From the NCBI GenBank assembly GCA_034359265.1, contig CP136895.1:50176001-50240000 (forward strand): 64,000 bases of DNA, written 5' to 3'. Both the position numbers and the translations under genes were made by a program. A model generated the notes under the pieces. It searched no databases, was not told the origin of the DNA, and saw only the letters and a list, made by a program, of their open reading frames with translations. Each line of letters begins with the position of its first letter. Position 1 is the stretch's first letter. This stretch comes from Canna indica. Lineage: Eukaryota; Streptophyta; Magnoliopsida; Zingiberales; Cannaceae. Shown here one piece after another: positions 33,181-44,087 of this stretch.

Positions 33181-34330
33181 TGTTGGCCTAAGGTTTTCAA
33201 CCTTGGTCTTAATCTCGGTTTTGATGATAACAAATATGAAACTAATGTTTTCATGGAAAAATATTTTCAGGTTTCATATCGATTAGCGCACGACATCCCA
33301 AATTGGAGAAATCAGATAAATCGGTAAGGATGCTCGTCGACGCTCGAGATTCTTGGGATGAATAAAGTTTATGTTTAAGGTGTCTAGAATGATTGTATTA
33401 ATCCTCATTATGATGCAAATATCCCTAGGACATGAACCTAATTGATTACCAAGAGTTTCCAAGTCAAAAATAATATTCCGGATAGGATGTTGTAACATCC
33501 TGAAACATCCCAAATGGACATTCCGAAATAGCCCGGAACATCCCAGAACATCCCGGATGGACATTCCGGAATAGCCCAAAACATCTTGGATGTACATTCC
33601 TGAATAACCCGGAAAGTACCGGTACTTTTCAAGTATTCGTTGAAGAATTCCCAAAATACCCCTAACAACTCTATTTTGAATTTCTACCCATTGAGCTTGT
33701 TGGAAACCGAGCTCCTACCCTTGGGGTCTCTATATAAGACCCCAAACTTGCCTTCCAAGCTATCTAAAATTTCATGAGACATCTTTTGACATCCAAGAGC
33801 CTTGATTGAGTCATCTTTGTTAAAACCCTACCTTTGAGCTTCTACCTTCTTGATTGAGCCTTCAACTTTGAGTTTCATCATCAAAGGTATCAAGAGGAAG
33901 CTAGGATCTTGTGTTGGAACTAAGTAGTTTATTGTTTTGATTATTGCTCCATTATTATTGTATTTTCTTGTTGTTTATTGATTACTTGTGTTTGTAAGAA
34001 GGTGCGGATGACACACCTTGGGTTCACTTGTTTGTAACTTTAGGGTTACTTAGGTTTGAGGTAGAGGCACTCTCTAGTGTGAGAGATAAGACCTTGGTAG
34101 ACCCTCATTAGAAGGAAAGAAAAGTTAATACAAGTGGTTGTGAAATCCTTGGTGGTGAGCCAAGGTAGTAGAGTAGGCATTAGGGCCGAACCACTATAAA
34201 TCAACTTGTTAGTATTGTTTGGTTTTGTGTATTCTCATTCACTTATATTGCATTTAGAGTAAAATTTAAAGTGGGATAAATCTAGACTCACACTATTCAT
34301 CCGCCCTCTAGTGTGCCTTAACACCTTACA
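33181..34330 (+). repeat. el3 5' LTR
   Basis: 1150 bp; TATA-type box TATATAAG at 33731. Where el1 has GGTCGACC palindromes, this LTR has imperfect repeats of ACATCCCGGATGG and ACATTCCGGAATAGCCC (33490-33615). Confidence 0.87.
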
Positions 34331-34397
34331 TTTGGTATTAGAGCGGGTCGTTGTTTGAGATTTCACCATCTCTACTACTTCTAGTCTCGATCTGAGA

Positions 34398-35818
34398 ATG
34401 ACACTAGAGTTGGTTATATCCACACCACCTAAGTTTGATGATTCCAACTTTGGTGTTTGGAAGAGTAGAATGTATGCTTTCCTCAAAACACAAAATATAG
34501 ATCTATGGTGCATGCTAAAAAAATGAATATGTTGAACCCACCATTTATACTAATGTTTGGACTCTATATCAAATTAGATTATTTGAATTGAATGCTAAAA
34601 CAATGCATTTTCTATATTGCTCATTCTCAAATAATATACTTGAAAAGATTATGCATTGCTCATCCGCATTTGATATATCTGCTACCTTGAATGTATTATA
34701 TAATTATGCTAAGACCGAAAAGATTACTACTTATATTGAAGGTGGTGACTACAATGGTCATCCACCCAATACTAATGTCTCTTTTGATGGCCACAACATT
34801 TCTAACGAAAGGAGCACAAGCAAGAATCGAAAAATGAAAACTTAGTTGCATCCTTTGCCAAGAGAAGGGACACAAGAAGAAAAATTGTCCATTGATCAAA
34901 AAGAAATCAAAGAAAAAGAAGAAGACTTATATGACAACTTGGGATGAAAGTGAACCTTCATCAAGTGAGGAAGATTCTAAAGAGGAAAAGGGAAATCATT
35001 GTTTTATGGCATTAAATAATGAGGTAATCCCTACCATTACTATATTTGACAAAGTCAATACATAAGATGAACTTGAAAATGAGCTTAATATGTTGCATGA
35101 TGAATTTAGGGTTGTTAGAAAATCCATTAAAGAACTTCAAAAGAAAAATGCTAAACTAGAGAATGAAAATGCCTCCTTGCCTTCATCATATGATTCCCTT
35201 GAAAAGAAATTTGACATTTTGAAAACTAGTTCTATTAATCCTTGTCATAATAACTTAAGTCTTGATATTAAGGATTTAAAGCTTGATATCAAGGATTTGA
35301 AAAGTAGTAATGAAAATTTAGAAATTGAGAATGATTAATTGCTAATTAATAATTCAAAATTTAGAAATGAGAATGAGAACTTGAAATTGGAAAATTAGAA
35401 AATTAGAAATAAAAATGATATTTTGAAATCTCAATTGCATGCTATCCATAAAACCATGAATGACTTGAAAAATGAGGTTGTATTCTTAAATAGGAAAGTT
35501 GGTGATTTATCATGTATTTCATCTTTTAAGAATACTAGAATGAAAAATGCTTATGTAAAGAATGCTAATGTACATCATCATTTCCATGCTAAGCATTCTA
35601 CACTTAAACCTCGTGTTAAAAAAAAGAGTTTAATGGACATTGTTATTGTTGTGGTATCTATGGCCATGCTTATTTATGATTGTGCATTCAAGAGAAATCC
35701 AAGTGTAGATAGGACACTTTGGATTCCTAGGCCAACTAACCCCCAAGGACCCAGTGTCATTTGGGTACCAAAAGTTTCATGCTCTTTTGTGGGGGAGCTA
35801 CCACACAAGGTTGAATGA
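34398..35818 (+). pseudogene. el3 gag-like pseudogene
   Basis: Begins MTLELVISTPPKFDDSNFG at ATG 34398. A frameshift in an A-run near 34516 precedes EYVEPTIYTNVW. Next come EKIMHCSSAFDI, a stop in the linker near 34843, and a zinc-knuckle region with CQEKGHKKKNC. A coiled coil follows (LENENASL..., with two or three stops at 35063, 35336 and 35397), then YDCAFKRNPSVDRTLWIPRPTNPQGPSVIWVPKVS and a terminal stop at 35818. Domain order matches el1 and el2. Confidence 0.8.
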
Positions 35819-36042
35819 AAGTGAAGTGTTGAAGTTGACGATGGACTTGAATGATGAATTCTCAATTGGTTGCAACTTCAAGCTACTTTTATACCTTAAG
35901 TGAATGACATAAAAAATGTACCTTAGTATCATTTCCCTTACTTTACTTGCCATATTAAAATAGGAATTATGATATTTGTTTGAGTTGAGTTATTTTCCCC
36001 GCTCATGATATGATTTCAAAAATGAATTTTGACTTTTGATTT

Positions 36043-36141
36043 TCGGTTTCTCCGGAGACCTATGTGACCTATAATGGGTCTATGAAACCTATCGGTTTTG
36101 AAACTAAGATAAATGTGGTCATTTCGGTTTTCAACCAATGA
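36043..36141 (+). ncRNA. el3 conserved post-gag structured block
   Basis: Hairpin GGTTTC-TCCG-GAGACC (36045-36060); the stem is kept by a U-G wobble. It ends TTTCGGTTTTCAACCAATG and starts about 225 nt after the gag stop, as in the other copies. Confidence 0.5.
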
Positions 36142-37261
36142 AAAGGGTTGGGTATCTTATTCTTTCAAATTTTCATATTTTTGAGATCTCTTTGATTCAT
36201 TTTGGTATCATATTGTACTTTTTAAAATGAATCTTTAACTATTTAACAAAGTTGGATTTTGAATGAAAACTTTGATGCTTACTTTGATATTTAGAGTGAT
36301 TAACTTGTTTGAAATGATTTTGTCATTGTGTTACCCATGATTTCTTGTAAGTTAAATCTAAGTTTAAATGGAAGGCTAATTAGAAAAAAATGATATGTTT
36401 GGCAAAATTATCATGTTTGAGGTATGATTTCAATTTTCACAAAATCTTAGTATAGTACCTCAATATTCGTGTTTTATTGGTGTCTCTATACTCATGATAG
36501 AAACTACATGTTAAATCCTTGAACTCTCATGAGTAGGTAGAACTTTAGCTCTTAAGCAAGTTTCATTTAATGAAATTGCTCTAGGTTGAAATTTATCAGT
36601 AGAGACCTCTTTTTAAGTCCAAACTTATAAAATATATTTAGAGATACACATGACATGCTTCTAGGTGATTTAGAGTTGAAAATTCATGTGTAAATAGACA
36701 AAGTGATAACTAGATCACTTTAGGTGACTCATTCTTGAAAAGTTTGACCTAAATCAACAAATAGACTTAGAAATTTCATTATGAGACCAAACTTTACAAA
36801 CATGTTTAGATTCACTCAGGTTAGGTGTCCATGTGTTTAAACTTAAATAACCATGAGTAAACATTAAATTTGATACTTAGCCATTTTCATGTTTTCAAGC
36901 TTATCAGTTATTTTGAATGAAATCGTGCTAAGTTGAAATTTTGATCAAATGACATTAGTTTCACTTCAAACTTGATATACATGCTTTACATATTCATATC
37001 TTGGTGTTATGAAAAATGATTTAGTGTCTCAACTTTGACTATAGTTGACTTTTCTTGCCCCTTTTTGATTGATGTCAAAAGGGGGAGAAAAAATATAGGT
37101 AAAAGAGAAGAAAATATAAGAAAGCCATGCATATAAATAAGGGGAGTTTACTTTCTTAGATATGCATGATGATAGGGGGAGAAATCCCATGATTGACTTC
37201 CTCAATGCTTTATTTAAAATATTTTCTTAAGGTTATTTGTCATCATCAAAAAAGGGAAGAT
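36142..37261 (+). other. el3 non-coding tail
   Basis: A/T-rich without coding frames. It has a worn version of hairpin 2 (CTAAATCAACAAATAGACTTAG near 36750), TCAAAAGGGGGAGAAAA near 37075, and the polypurine tract at its end. Confidence 0.65.
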
Positions 37262-38361
37262 TGTTGATCTAAGGTTTTCAACCTTGGTCTTAATCTCGAT
37301 TTTGATGATAACAAACATCGAACTAATGTTTTCATAGAAAAATATTTTTAGGTTCCATATCGGTTAGCGCACGACGTCCCAAATTAGAGAAATTGGAGAA
37401 ATCGACAAGGACGCTCATCGACGCTCGAGATTCTTGGAAAGAATTGAGTTTAGGTTTATGGTGTCTAGAATGATTGTATTAATCCTCATTATGATGCAAA
37501 TATCCCTAGGACATGAACCTAATCTATAACCAAGAGTTTCCAAGTCAAAAATAACATTCCGGATGGGATGTTGTAGGAATATCTCGGATGGATATTCCAG
37601 AATAGCCCAGAACATCCCGGATGTACATTTCGGAATAGCCTGGAAAGTATCGGTACATTCCTAGTGTTCCTAGAAGAATTCCCAAAATGCCCCAAACGAC
37701 TCTATTTTGAATTTCTACTCGTTGAGCTTGATGGAAACCGAGCTCCTACCCTTGGGAAATCTATATAAGACCACAAACTTGCCTTCCAAGCTATCTAACA
37801 TGAGACATCTTTTGATATCCAGGAGCCTTGACGAGCCATCTTTGTTGAAACCCTAGCTTTGAGCTTCTACCTTCTTGATTGAGCCTTCAACCTTGAGTTT
37901 CATCATCAAAGGCATCAAGAGAAAGTGAGGATCTTGTGTTGGAGCTAAGTAGTTTATTATTTTGATTATTGCTCCATTATTGTTGTATTTTCTTGTTGTT
38001 TCTTGATTACTTGTGTTTGTAAGAAGGTGTGGGTGACACACCTTGGGTTCACTTGCTTGTAACTTTATCGTTACATAGGTTTGAGGTAGAGGCACTATCT
38101 AGTGTGAGAGATAAGGCCTTGGTGGACCTTCATTAGAAGATCAGGAAAGTTAATACAAGTGGTTGTGAAATCCTTGGTGGTGAGCAAATGTAATGGAGTA
38201 GGCATTGGGACCGAACCACTATAAATCAACTTGTTAGCATTGTTTGATTTTGTGTATTCTCATTCACTTATATTGCATCCGCATTTAGAATAAAATTTAA
38301 AATGGGATAAACTTAGACTCACACTATTCACCCGCCCTTTAGTGTGCCTTAACACCTTACA
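37262..38361 (+). repeat. el3 3' LTR
   Basis: 1100 bp, matching 33181-34330; about 50 bp is missing from the ACATTCCGGAATAG repeat segment. Confidence 0.87.
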
Positions 38362-38366
38362 ACTTC

Positions 38367-39199
38367 TTCTTCACGGGCCCCTCAAGTCCCTCTAAAGGCA
38401 CTAGAGCTTCCTTCCGCAGAGCCTCATCGACCACATGTGCGAAAGTAGTACTCTCATTGTAATGAATCAGATGAGCAATCTGCATGCACAGTCCCTCGAC
38501 AAATCTCCTAACCATAGTTGTCTCCATAGATACAAGCATAGGATGATAATGGGATAGTCGGGTGAACTCCATCTCATGTTGTTGCACCGTCATGCTGTCT
38601 GTCTGTCGAAGCAGCTCAAACTACTTTGCCTACCTGTCACGGACACTCCTGGGCAGAAACTGCTCTATAATAGCCGCCCTAAACTCCTCCCATGTAGGGG
38701 ATGATGTAGAATTCCCCTACAGGCTCACTAGGAATGAAGCCACTTCTTCATCGGTCCTCTCAACTGCAGTCCCACCAAATGTGCCACTGCCTCAAGTGAA
38801 CATCCCAGTACCTCGTAGAGCTCATAATAGTCACTCAAAAAGTTAGTGATCTCCACTGTCAAATCCGTGCCAGTAAACTCCGGGGGCCTCAACCTGATAA
38901 AATCCAGGTACGAAACTCCGTGGCCCACAGTATCTTGTTGGTCCACTGCTCTGACAACTAGCGGTACTAGTCCTTCTGTCTCCTGAGCCATTGTTGCAAT
39001 CGGCTCAGATTGAAGCTATATATTGTTGCCTTAACTCTCGCTCCCGCCAGAGCTCCTCAGTTAACTTAGCTACTTGTGCCTCTAATTGTGCCAACCTAGG
39101 GTCTTGCTCTACCCCCTCTTGGGTTGGGCGCCCATTGCCCTAACCCCGGGTGCGGCCCTGACCTCGGCCTCAACCCTAGCTTCGTTGGCCTGTGGAATT
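38367..39199 (-). pseudogene. Chromovirus Gag N-terminal part
   Basis: Starts near ATG 38991 (MAQETEGL). It contains YLDFIRLRPPEFTGTDLTVEITNFLSDYYELYEVLGCS and, after a frameshift, MTVQQHEMEFTRLSHYHPMLVS...RRFVEGL, the core of retrotransposon Gag. Upstream (to 39199) the frame shows an acidic or Glu-rich coiled coil (LAQLEAQVAKLTEELWRERE) with stops. El3 cuts it at the left, and the copia element cuts its leader at the right. Confidence 0.8.
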
Positions 39200-39204
39200 G
39201 CTAC

Positions 39205-40171
39205 TAATAACATGTCTCTAAGGAAACTTCTGTTAAGGGCAGTTGAAAGAGAAGTTGCAACCACTATTGCAACTACTACTAAAAGCAAAATAAGAACAAA
39301 AACAAAACCACAAGCAAACACAAGAGGTTTGTTTATGCAGTTCAGTGACAAAATCAGTCACCTAATCCGCGGGGAACTCACCGAACAGATGCCCAATCCA
39401 CTCTCTATAAGTACAAAATAAGTCCTCCAAATTTTACACTCGAAATCCGACTACAATACTACAGTGAATTAGAAATAACAAAAACTTATTTGTTATTACA
39501 AGTACATACCAACTTGCCTCTCTATGGCATCCCAGCCACCGAGTTCCGTCCTCCACACAGCCTTGTGTTGTAGTGAGTTATCGAGCCAAAACCAAACTTC
39601 ACATAGTAGATAAAAGAATAAGTTGTTGCCTTTCTGCAATCAACAGTCTGCACTCAGCAGTCTCAACTCCTCTCAATAATTAGCAACGTAGTGTTCTCAC
39701 ATAGAGAGTTGTAGATCAGATCTCCTCATGTGAATTTATATGTGACGACTGAAAGATCTGAATCAATGCTGATCATAAATATTTGTTTAATAAACCCATC
39801 AGTTTAACAACCAACAGTCATCGGTTCAAAATCAAATAGACAACGCATAACTCCTAAAGACCATAAAGATCAAAGAGTAATGTCTCAAAATTATTTAAAG
39901 CAGATATTTGAGAAAATAAAGAATTAATGATGATTAAAGGATCTCAGAGACAATAAAGAGAATCATCATTAATAAAGCAGTCCATGAGTCATTATCTCTG
40001 TAAGAGACAAAAAGTCATCTTTTTGCGCTGCATTTTTGACAAGAAAACCATAGATTGCTAGAGTAGTAGAGATTGTCTTCAATATATGCAGAGTTCCTCA
40101 TAGTTAAGACTGAGATCATACTAGAATATTTTTGCCAAATATAGCCAACATACAAAAAACCAACGCTAATA
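39205..40171 (-). repeat. Copia A 3' LTR
   Basis: 967 bp. TATA-type box TATAAATT on the minus strand near 39735. Its left edge (TAATAACATG) is worn relative to TGACAGTATATG of the other copies. Its right edge is followed by foreign sequence where the polypurine tract should be. Confidence 0.8.
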
Positions 40172-40265
40172 GCTACCACTGCCGCTCAGTACAGTGTCAT
40201 TTTGCGCCTCCATAGCTATAAGAGAAGAATATGATATAAGTCATTTTGCGCCTCCATACAACCAA
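40172..40265. repeat. Filler block copied from the flank of copia A
   Basis: Starts GCTACCACTGCCGCTCAGTA and contains CATTTTGCGCCTCCATA twice. The same sequence with small changes begins at 47301, just outside the 5' LTR 7 kb away. The related element at 60841-63346 has the polypurine tract here instead. Confidence 0.7.
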
Positions 40266-40382
40266 ACAACAGACTAGAATCAGCCAAACAAGATAGAAGT
40301 CAACTAGACCAAACTTCATTTATTTAGAGAAACCCATTTATCTCCCCCCTTTTGGCCTAATAAGCCAAAGTAGATAAAGCAG

Positions 40383-41152
40383 TCACTCAGAGCAGTCTGG
40401 ACTAGATGAACCAGAGACCCTTCCAGAAGACAGAGATGCAGAACCTACAGTACCAGCTGTGAAATATTCAAGAATCTTGTTCTCTATAGATATTACCGGC
40501 ATGTGGAGTTCAGCCAAAGTCACCTGTGTTTTAAACAGGTCATCACGAATAGCTCATTCGGCTGTGGATGAAGGAGCCGAATAGAGGTCCAAGGCTTTGG
40601 ATGCAAGAGCTGAAGTTACATTGGCAATAGTTGTAACAATGACTATTTCAAGCCTTCCATCGATAATTTTAAATGCCTCAAATGCAGTTTCAACTATGAT
40701 TGTCTTGGTCTTAAGAACTGGAGAAAACAATCGGGATCGTATCTTTGCTAGAATTGAGCCAAGCTCTACATAAGCAAAAATAGCATAAATATCTACTTAT
40801 TTTAGAAGAATCATCATTAAAATACAGATCCAGAAGAAATATTGACTTCATCTTTACCCTCCCCATTAGAAGATAATTCCTCCCTCTCAAAACTAGAAAT
40901 TTTAGAAGGAAATTTGAGGGTTACAAATACTATGCCTCTACCATTTCTTCTTAGATGACGGCCAGTAGCTCTTCTCTGTAATTTCTTTTTCAGATTTTGA
41001 CCTTAAGAAGTAGAAGGTGGAGATAATTTATCAGGAGACGGAACAGATATAGGTGTTTCTATTTTCTCAGGAGGACTTGAAAACACCACTTCCTTTGCCA
41101 AAGAAGCATTCATTTCTTTCTCGGAACTCATCTTGCTAATTTTACGATCCAT
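40383..41152 (-). pseudogene. Copia A extra 3' ORF, broken
   Basis: Begins MDRKISKMSSEKEMNASLAKE and ends with AIRDDLFKTQVTLAEL and ISIENKILEYFTAG before a stop at 40383. Two or more stops interrupt it. It aligns along its length with the ORF at 62402-62923 and its continuation. It has no transmembrane segment and I recognise no fold. SIRE elements can carry an env-like ORF here, but nothing in the sequence shows an envelope function. Confidence 0.65.
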
Positions 41153-41483
41153 TATTGAAACTTCTGATCAAATAGATGAGAGGTAGACAAAAGGGCACTT
41201 GAAGAGTTAGAAAGTTGGTTATTTTCCAAGACATTGTACAAAGTTACAATGCCTGGAGAACATAATTGAGGACATAAAGACCATCTGTCTGAATTATCAT
41301 AAATAGTAGACTCTCGCCAAAATCAGGGATAAAGAATCAATGAGCAATAAGAGGATAATTGAAGATATAAAGCGCCTGCCGATAACAATAATGAGGGAGA
41401 AAATAACCTTCAATGAGCAAGGTAAGTGGAAAATAAATTGAAAGACTTTTCGAATATTCCACGCTCCGATAAGAAAAATTACG

Positions 41484-42182
41484 TCACATGACACACAACC
41501 CTAGAGCAGATCTCAACTCCTTAAACTTTTCCCCACTTAATGCCTTTGTGAAGATATCTGCAACCTGTTTATCTGTAGGAATGTATTCCAGTTGCAACTG
41601 CTTTCTTTCGACTAGCTCCCTAATGAAATTAAAACGAATATCAAAATGTTTCGTGAGAGAATGCATAACAAGGTATTTTGAGATATTTATAGCACTGGTA
41701 TTATCACAGTATAGAATCATTTCTTCCTGTTTGAAACCATAATCAAGTAACATATTCCTCATCCAAATAAACTATGTGTTGCAACTGCCTATTGCCAAAT
41801 ATTCTGCTTCTGCCGAACAAAGAGAAATAGAGTTTTGTTTTTTACTTAAGCAGACCACTAAATTTGTTCCAATATAGAAGTAGCTACCCAAGGTACTTTT
41901 TCTGTCATCAATATTGCCAGTCCAGTCTGCATCAATATATCCTACTAGACAGGGGTTAGAATCAATAGAATAAAAAAGGCCAAAATCCAGAGTACCTTTA
42001 ACATATTTGAGAATTCGTTTAACTTCTTGTAGATGAGACTCCTTTGGATTTGCTTGATATCTGGCACACAATCCAACACTGAAACATAAGTCAGGTCGGC
42101 TAGCAGTCAGATATAATAAAATGTCAATCATACTTCTGTAGAGAATAGGATCAACACTTTTGCCTTCATCATTTTTACTCAA
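41484..42182 (-). pseudogene. Copia A RNase H
   Basis: Reads MIDILLYLTASRPDLCFSV, LVGYIDADWTGNIDDRKSTLG, KKQNSISLCSAEAEYLA, LYCDNTSAINISKY and KHFDIRFNFIRELVE, ending in DIFTKALSGEKFKELRSALGL. These are the copia RNase H catalytic motifs (D, E, D, D). One stop or frameshift near 41770 splits it. Confidence 0.88.
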
Positions 42183-42184
42183 TT

Positions 42185-43260
42185 TTTCATGAGTATAGAT
42201 AGGAGTTCTAACTGCATGCCTTGGAACTATCTAGACCAAACTTGTGAATAAGATTTCTTGCATACTTACTCTAAGAGATAAATATGTTATCTTTAGATTG
42301 CTTTATCTGAAGACTGAGAAGATAACTCATTTCCCCTAACATGCTCATTTCAAACTCAGATTTCATATCATCCACGGATTCTTTAACATAAATTTTAGAG
42401 GTTGAATCAAAAACTACATCATCAACTTAAATTTGAACAATTACCAATTGAGACTCCTTTCTTTTGAGGAATAAGGTCTGATCTGCTCTTCCTCTTTTGT
42501 AGCCTTTCAAGAGCAGAAAATGGGTGAGTCTCTCATACCAAGCTCTAGGAGCCTGTTTAAGATCATATAAAGCTTTCTTCACTCTGTACACATGGTCTGG
42601 ATGAGCAGAGTCTTCACAGCCTTTAGGTTATTTAACATAGACTTCTTCATTGAGATATCCATTGAGGAAGACAGTCTTAACATCCATCTGAAATAGTTTA
42701 TACTTCATACAATAAGATAAGGCTAGAAGTAACCTGATGATTCCAATCTTGCAACTAGTGCGAAAGTTTCATCATAGTCCAGACCTTCAATTTAATTGAA
42801 GCCTTGAGCAACAAGATAGGCTTTATTTCTTATAATGTTTTCAGCTTCACCAGTCTTGTTCTTAAACACCCATTTAGTTCCAATAACATTGATATTTTCA
42901 GGTCTTGAGACAAGTTCCCAAACATTATTTTGGACAAACTATTGTAACTCTTCTTGCATGGCAGAAATCCAAAATTCATCCTTCAAGGCTTCCTTGACAT
43001 TTTTAGGTTCCACAGTAGAAGTATAGCAAGAATACCTAATCATATCTTGGTGATTTTTCTTGGATTGATTTATGGTCTTAACTCCATCATGTACATCTCC
43101 GATAACATTTTGTAGAGGATGATTCTTGAGAGATCTTCCATGCTTTTCTGCACTCTTCATCTTCCAATTCAATATCAGTCTCATGGTCAGGTGAATTAGC
43201 AGTTTCAACTGACTATTCAGTGGCCTTAGAAGAATTCTGGGCAGTCTTGTCAACAGTTGA
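42185..43260 (-). pseudogene. Copia A integrase-RT linker and RT
   Basis: The linker (ESAEKHGRSLKNHPLQNVIGDV) leads to KEALKDEFWISAMQEELQ and then, through several frames, the RT core: TRLEAIRLL-like segments, MDVKTVFLNGYLNEEVYVK near 42680-42640, a YGLKQAPRAWYERL segment near 42550, and a VDDVVF motif near 42410. Heavily frameshifted. Confidence 0.75.
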
Positions 43261-43311
43261 GACTACCTTTTCATCAGTTAGCAGGGTCTGATATATTTGA
43301 GAGTCATCAAC

Positions 43312-43887
43312 CTATACGTTTTGTGATTCCATCACAGTCTGAGTGCATTTGTTATAGTCTCGGTATGCCTTGTTGTTTTTGGAGTAGCCAAGAAATATGA
43401 CTACGTCACTTCTGCTTTGTAATTTTCCAAGATATTTCTTATCATTTAGAACATAGCATCTGCTACCAAAAACTTGAAAATATGTAAGGTAAGGTTTTCT
43501 ACCTTTCCATAATTTAAAAGGAGTTTTTGTAGATTTTGGTATGAGATAAGCTCGATTTATGATGTAGCAAGCTGTGTTGATGGCTTTAGCACAAAATCTT
43601 TCAAAAATCTGCTTAGAATTAAGCATAACTCGAGCTATCTCCTGAATAGTATGATTTTTCCTTTCGACTACACCATTCTGTTGAGAAGTCTTTGGAGCAA
43701 AAAATTCATACAGAATACTATTTTCATCACAAAATTTAGAGAAGGAACTATTCTCAAATTCTCTTCCATAATGACTCCTAATTCTGATCACCTTTAGAAT
43801 AGAGAGTTTTTGCTCATTCTGAAGTCTCAAATATAGAGACTTAAAAATGCTAAAAGCATTGGACTTTTCTTTCAGAATTTTGTCCAA
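43312..43887 (-). pseudogene. Copia A integrase core
   Basis: Reads IRSHYGREFENSSFSKFCDENSI, APKTSQQNGVVERKNHTIQEIARVML and IFERFCAKAINTACYIINRAYL, then PFKLWKGRKPYLTYFQVFGSRCYV. The D...E catalytic spacing of copia integrase is visible (FAPKT...VVERKN). The zinc finger and first Asp lie to the right, out of frame. Confidence 0.87.
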
Positions 43888-44087
43888 GTAAAATGTGAGA
43901 AATCATCTACACAGACAAGGACATATCTTTTGCCACCAATACTTTCGACTTGCATGGGACCTACCAGATCCAAGTAAAGAAGTTCAAGTGGTATGGAGGT
44001 AGCTACCATTTGTAACTGCTTATGAGACTACCTAATCTGTTTACCCTCTTGACAAGCACCGCAGACAGCTTTAGGTACTCCTGAAAG

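Larger units (their letters stand above)
33181..38361 (+). mobile_element. el3: gag-only SIRE-like LTR retrotransposon
   Basis: Perfect 5-bp duplication, ACTTC (33176-33180 and 38362-38366). LTRs lie at 33181-34330 and 37262-38361, starting TGTTG and ending CTTACA. Primer site TGGTATTAGAGC (34333-34344), one base from the iMet consensus. Polypurine tract AAAAAAGGGAAGAT before the 3' LTR. It has the same plan as el1/el2 but lies in the opposite orientation, inside the gag gene of the chromovirus. gag is more damaged than in el2. Confidence 0.88.

Noticed and set aside
40383..41152. Viral-type envelope gene in copia A
   Set aside because: No signal peptide, membrane segment or Cys pattern; only the position is like that of env-like ORFs.
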